DNA of 64,000 bases from Butyrivibrio sp. (GTDB lineage: Bacteria > Bacillota > Clostridia > Lachnospirales > Lachnospiraceae): NCBI RefSeq assembly GCF_017433805.1, contig NZ_JAFRGN010000029.1, positions 1-64,000 on the forward strand, in the 5' to 3' direction. Made by a program: the position numbers and the translations under genes. The notes beneath the pieces were generated by a model, which saw nothing but the letters and a program-made list of their open reading frames with translations, was not told the origin of the DNA and did no database searches. How positions within the stretch are numbered: position 1 is the stretch's first letter; each line of letters opens with the position of its first letter. Positions 60,332 through 64,000 of this stretch are shown piece after piece.

Positions 60332-62089
60332 ATGAATAATCTTACAAAGAAAATTTGCTCCTGCATTGCATGTGTGGCATTAGTTCTGTTCTGTATCTGG
60401 GGTAGTACCTATGTGGTAGAACGCGAAGGCCACCAGTATGATGGAGTAGCCGCAGGTTTTGCCGGCGATATCAAAGTATCGGTCTTTGTTGAAGGGGACA
60501 CTATCACAGATATTACATTCCAGACTGATGGAGAAACTCCATCCATAGGTGTCAGCGCCATCAGAGCGCTTCGAACCAAAATCCTCAAAACACAAAATAC
60601 GAATATTGATGCTATTTCCGGTGCAACCTACAGTTCTAAGGGATTCCTTGCTGCTGTAGAAGCTGCTCTTGGAGAAGCTGGAATTGTCGCAGATGGCAGC
60701 CATAAGAGTAATGTTGCTACTGAAGATTACGAGTCTACAGCAGATGTAGTAGTTGTAGGTGGTGGCGGCGCTGGAATGACAGCTGCAATTACCGTTGCTG
60801 AGAATGGTAAGAAGGTTATCCTTCTTGAAAAAAGTGATATTCTTGGCGGTAATACAAGTAGAGCAAGTTCAGGAATGAACGCAGCAGAAACTCATTACGA
60901 AGCTGAACAGGGCATCGAAGATTCAGTCGAACTCTTTATAGAAGATACTATGAAGAGTGGAAAAGAGATAAACGATCCTGAGCTCGTAAGAACACTTGCT
61001 GAGAATACTTCTGATGCCATAGATTGGCTGGATAAAGAAAATGCACCTCTTTCTGGTCCTCTTGGAACTATGGGAGGTCTTAGTGCAAAGAGAACCCACC
61101 GTCCTACAGATGCAGAAGGTAATGTTACATCAGTAGGTAACTATCTGGTATCTGCATTGGGGGTAAGGCTTGATGAACTGGGCGTAGAAATAATAACAGG
61201 CGCTACCATTAATAAGATCATAATGGAAGATGGCAAAGCAGCAGGCGTATCCGGAGTTGGTGAGTATGGAGAAAACATCACTGTTCATGCGAATGCTGTT
61301 ATAGTTGCTACCGGAGGCTTTGGTGGCAATATGGATAGAATCGTAGAGCTTCGACCTGATCTTGCAGGTTACATTTCAACTAACGTAGCTACAGCCAGTG
61401 GCGATGCCATTGATTTTCTCGGAGAAGTTGGAGCAGATTTTGTAGACTTGGAGCAGATTCAGCTTCATCCTACAGTTATCCCTACGGATGGAGCACTTGT
61501 TGGTGAGGCTCTTAGAGGTGATGGTGCTATTCTCGTTAATAGAGAAGGTGTACGTTTTACTAATGAAACTGGTACAAGAGATGCTGTTTCAGCCGCTGAA
61601 GTAGCACAGACCGGCGGAAATGTATGGCTCATTGCCAACCAGGAGATGTACGAGGGATCAGCAGTAATCAAGAAGCTTGATAAGAGCGGATATCTTGTTA
61701 AGGGCGATACATTAGAAGACCTGGCTAAGGCCATGGAATTCGATGCAAATGCCACAACAGCTCTTTTACAGACGGTTGAGACCTGGTCATCTTATGTAGC
61801 TTCCGGAACTGATGCAGATTTCTCTAGAGATATCGGAACACCATTAACAGACCTCTCATCTGGTCCATATTATGCAGTTAATGTAGGCCCTGGAATCCAT
61901 CACTGTATGGGTGGTGTCAAGATTAACTCTGAGGCGCAGGTAATCGATACATCAGGAAATCCTATTCCTGGACTGTATGCAGCAGGTGAGGTTACAGGTG
62001 GAATACATGGTGCAAACAGACTTGGTGGAAATGCTGTAGCAGATATCGTTGTATTCGGCAGAATAGCTGGAGAGAACGCATCTAAGTAA
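60332..62089 (+). CDS. FMN-binding, FAD-dependent reductase (fumarate-reductase/flavocytochrome type)
   Basis: This 585-residue protein has an N-terminal signal anchor (about 9-30), an FMN-binding domain with SGATYSS near 92-98, where ApbE attaches FMN to the threonine, and a FAD-binding flavoprotein domain. The latter opens VVVVGGGGAGMTAAI with HxG-type active-site residues (GPGIHHCMGGVKIN) and ends TGGIHGANRLGGNA. Relatives outside the membrane reduce fumarate, urocanate, cinnamates and similar acids as electron sinks. I start at 60332 behind AAAGG. The substrate cannot be assigned. Confidence 0.9.
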   Translation: MNNLTKKICSCIACVALVLFCIWGSTYVVEREGHQYDGVAAGFAGDIKVSVFVEGDTITDITFQTDGETPSIGVSAIRALRTKILKTQNTNIDAISGATYSSKGFLAAVEAALGEAGIVADGSHKSNVATEDYESTADVVVVGGGGAGMTAAITVAENGKKVILLEKSDILGGNTSRASSGMNAAETHYEAEQGIEDSVELFIEDTMKSGKEINDPELVRTLAENTSDAIDWLDKENAPLSGPLGTMGGLSAKRTHRPTDAEGNVTSVGNYLVSALGVRLDELGVEIITGATINKIIMEDGKAAGVSGVGEYGENITVHANAVIVATGGFGGNMDRIVELRPDLAGYISTNVATASGDAIDFLGEVGADFVDLEQIQLHPTVIPTDGALVGEALRGDGAILVNREGVRFTNETGTRDAVSAAEVAQTGGNVWLIANQEMYEGSAVIKKLDKSGYLVKGDTLEDLAKAMEFDANATTALLQTVETWSSYVASGTDADFSRDIGTPLTDLSSGPYYAVNVGPGIHHCMGGVKINSEAQVIDTSGNPIPGLYAAGEVTGGIHGANRLGGNAVADIVVFGRIAGENASK

Positions 62090-62108
62090 TTATAAAGGTA
62101 ATATACAA

Positions 62109-62149
62109 GGCGGTTTACAATCTCTTCATAGGTTGTAGGCCGCTTTTTT
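62109..62149 (+). terminator. Terminator of the FMN/FAD reductase gene
   Basis: GGCGGTTTACAATCT pairs imperfectly with AGGTTGTAGGCCGC (to 62143), followed by TTTTTT. Confidence 0.75.
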
Positions 62150-62229
62150 GCGGTTTTATAGTTTTTTAATTATTTCTGGTACATAAATGGAGTACCATTA
62201 AGAAGGTAGTTTATTACGAGGAGGAAAAA

Positions 62230-62868
62230 ATGAGAAGAAGACTATCTGTTTTTATTGTTGCTTTAACAATGGTGGCAGGAGCTCTTGTTGGATGCGGAAG
62301 CGCTCAGGAGGCTTCTGAAACTGCCAGCCAGACAGAAGAGGTAGTAGCAGAGGCTGTGGCTGAAACTTCTAAAGCAGAGGAGGAAGCTGTACAGATCGCA
62401 AATCCTTGGGTAGAAATCACTGAGGAAGAAGCAGTTAATAGCTGCACCAGATTGTTCAAGGCTCCAGAAGGAGCAACAGACGTTGTTTGGAGGAAGTGCG
62501 AAAACCTCGGTAATCCTGATGAATTTCTCGGACCTTTAGTTCAGCTTGATTTCAAACTTGATGGAAGAGAGTTTACTGCAAGAGCACAGCAGGGCGCTGC
62601 AGAAGATGCAGATATTACAGGTCTTTATGTAGATTGGACTGTGGGCCCAGAGGACTGTACACTTGCTAATTGGGGCGAAGGACACATGGCTGGTCAGTCC
62701 TATCGTGCTATTACTGACACAGAATATATTGATCTGATCACTTGGTACGACGTTGAAATAGGCATTGCATATGCTCTTACAGTATCAGATGCTGACCTCG
62801 ATGGATTTGACATCCAGGCCATTGCAGAGCAGATGTACACTGCAGACAATGAGCCATATGTAGGCTGA
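62230..62868 (+). CDS. Small lipoprotein of unknown function
   Basis: This 212-residue lipoprotein has a signal peptide with lipobox LVGC (Cys22), a Glu/Ala/Thr-rich linker to about residue 55, and a folded part starting at NPWVEITEEEAVNSC with two cysteines and an aromatic-rich end. GAGGAGGAAAA lies before the ATG. The domain is not recognised, though the NPW(V/T)E(I/T)TEEEA opening looks like a conserved Lachnospiraceae lipoprotein motif. It is followed by a terminator, so it is a single-gene unit. Confidence 0.78.
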   Translation: MRRRLSVFIVALTMVAGALVGCGSAQEASETASQTEEVVAEAVAETSKAEEEAVQIANPWVEITEEEAVNSCTRLFKAPEGATDVVWRKCENLGNPDEFLGPLVQLDFKLDGREFTARAQQGAAEDADITGLYVDWTVGPEDCTLANWGEGHMAGQSYRAITDTEYIDLITWYDVEIGIAYALTVSDADLDGFDIQAIAEQMYTADNEPYVG

Positions 62869-62900
62869 TAAATAGCTACTAAACTATATGAGTATATTCA

Positions 62901-62940
62901 AAGAGTCATTTGGCGTAAATCCGCTAGATGACTCTTTTTA
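62901..62940 (+). terminator. Terminator after the lipoprotein gene
   Basis: AAGAGTCAT (62901-62909) pairs with ATGACTCTT (62928-62936) around a GCGTAAATCCGC inner hairpin, followed by TTTAT. Confidence 0.85.
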
Positions 62941-63076
62941 TGTTGTATGACACAATTTGTGATGGTTATTTGTATATTAGATAGAAGTAAACAACGTAGC
63001 AATAAATAGGTGGTGCTATTTTACTGTAAACAGTATACTTATGTAGATTTTATGATGATTTGAGAGGGTTGGGGTA

Positions 63077-64000
63077 ATGAAAAAAAGTGTGCAGATAGCT
63101 TTATTAATGACTCTGGTGTGCTTTTTATGTACAGGATGCGTTAAAAGATATGACAGAGAGGGAATTGAAGAATACGTCAAGAGAACTCTTGGATTAAGTA
63201 ATTTCCTGGTATCAGAGAACTATGGGGTCACCAAAAGCGGGGATTATTCTGATCTTGTTTGGACGGTTTATGATGCCCATAATAACGTGGTTTTCAATGT
63301 TATGGACGTGGAATCGTGGGGAATGGAAACTCCTGTGAATAGGCTTGAAAACAATTATTTGGCTAAATTGCTTGAAAAATATGCTGATACGCTGCCTGCC
63401 TATGAAGATATTACTGTTATTCCTCAGTGTGAGCATACTTACGATGAATGCTGCCTGGAATTCGAATATACAGATTTGGAGGATTTAAGGAAAAAATGCG
63501 ATGAAGTTGCTACGTATACCAACGCCTTGAATGAACTTTTTCCCAATTACACTCTTTGGATAGATGCTACTTATAGTGGAACCCCTGTTAAAAGATATAA
63601 AGGTACCTATACAGAAGCTCGAATGGATGGGGCAGACTATTGCACAAGGTACGATAACACGGATATCACAGAGGATAAGGTGTACGAGCGGACTAAGAAT
63701 AAATATTTCCAGTTTGGATATAAATATCAATTTCCAGAAATCATGTCTGTTATGACAGATGAAGATAAAGCATATGTATTTAATGAATCACAAACAGGAA
63801 GAATAATCATATTGAGAAGTGGCAGCGAGGATGATCTGAAAAATGCGGAAAAAGAGGTTATTCCTGATCTTGTAGCTCATGACTGCATAGGTATCCCTAT
63901 AGGAAATCTATACTATTTGTTGCAGAGAGAAGGAATTTCCGTAACTGGTACAGCTGAGGACTATACAGTGAGAGGTGTGGACGGAGCAGAATATCATTTT
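63077..64000 (+). CDS. Lipoprotein of unknown function, cut by the window end
   Basis: An open frame of 308 codons runs from ATG 63077 (GGGG upstream) to the last base of the window without a stop, so the gene is partial here. The product has a signal peptide with lipobox CTGC (Cys22) and a folded external part of mixed alpha/beta character (REGIEEYVKRTLGLSNF near the start and YRR-like basic patches). It contains several cysteines (HTYDECCLEF). I do not recognise the family. Confidence 0.75.
   Translation, partial: MKKSVQIALLMTLVCFLCTGCVKRYDREGIEEYVKRTLGLSNFLVSENYGVTKSGDYSDLVWTVYDAHNNVVFNVMDVESWGMETPVNRLENNYLAKLLEKYADTLPAYEDITVIPQCEHTYDECCLEFEYTDLEDLRKKCDEVATYTNALNELFPNYTLWIDATYSGTPVKRYKGTYTEARMDGADYCTRYDNTDITEDKVYERTKNKYFQFGYKYQFPEIMSVMTDEDKAYVFNESQTGRIIILRSGSEDDLKNAEKEVIPDLVAHDCIGIPIGNLYYLLQREGISVTGTAEDYTVRGVDGAEYHF

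Noticed and set aside
1-64000. tRNA, rRNA, insertion sequences, prophage or integron
   Set aside because: No cloverleaf-like sequence with a CCA-type end, no transposase or integrase frame, and no target-site duplications were seen.

Overview
The window looks like part of a secondary replicon (chromid or megaplasmid) of a low-GC, strictly anaerobic Firmicute of the Lachnospiraceae, most like Butyrivibrio or Pseudobutyrivibrio. I infer this from the gene repertoire (anaerobic ribonucleotide reductase, HypA/LarC nickel genes, a C_GCAxxG_C_C protein, an FMN-binding flavoprotein, Opp-type oligosaccharide import), from the A/T-biased codon use and strong AGGAGG ribosome-binding sites, and from an iteron origin with a Rep_3-type initiator instead of a dnaA origin. 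From memory, not checked, the second chromosome BPc2 of Butyrivibrio proteoclasticus also carries NMN uptake and NAD synthesis genes, as this window does. No rRNA, tRNA, CRISPR array or insertion sequence was seen.

Layout. 1-2088: a gene-free, extremely AT-rich origin ending in about 16 direct iterons, followed by rep (2089) and an AAA+ ATPase (3311). 4.6-7.6 kb: a small Cys-rich protein and a nickel operon (hypA, larC, CobW-like GTPase). 7.7-10.9 kb: two PAS/GAF/GGDEF proteins. 11-16.4 kb: MATE exporter, pta, a small conserved protein, a YgjV-GNAT fusion and a flotillin. 16.6-35.9 kb: a glycan-utilisation locus with GH29 alpha-fucosidase, GH38 alpha-mannosidase, a PHP-domain protein, an AraC regulator, GH105 unsaturated-uronide hydrolase, a ROK kinase, an unassigned alpha/alpha-toroid protein with lyase-like residues, a complete Opp-type ABC importer and nagB. 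All the enzymes lack signal peptides, so oligosaccharides are probably imported intact and dismantled inside the cell to fucose, mannose, amino sugar and uronate. Three promoters of this locus share an A-tract motif that may be the AraC operator.

35.9-45 kb holds housekeeping functions: a beta-lactamase-fold lipoprotein, nrdG and nrdD (with a near-perfect NrdR-box palindrome between them and a glutaredoxin-like domain fused to NrdD), gamma-carbonic anhydrase, CorA, a double-glycine-leader CxxC mini-protein, and pnuC-nadR for NMN salvage to NAD. Essential genes next to an iteron origin support the chromid reading. 45.3-53.9 kb: a MoxR/DUF58/transglutaminase operon, an ABC exporter, two stand-alone CheW proteins and a PF06541 membrane protein.

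54.1-60.2 kb is the most intriguing part: a tightly overlapping operon encoding a FUSC-type membrane protein, a circularly permuted ATP-grasp enzyme, an alpha-E protein, a transglutaminase-like protein and two AstE/aspartoacylase-family proteins (the second missing two zinc-binding histidines). It is followed by a C_GCAxxG_C_C protein and a Nif11-leader-like small protein with a triple-glycine junction. I propose this as a candidate peptide-making or peptide-modifying system. The window ends with an FMN/FAD reductase and two lipoproteins, the last cut by the window edge.
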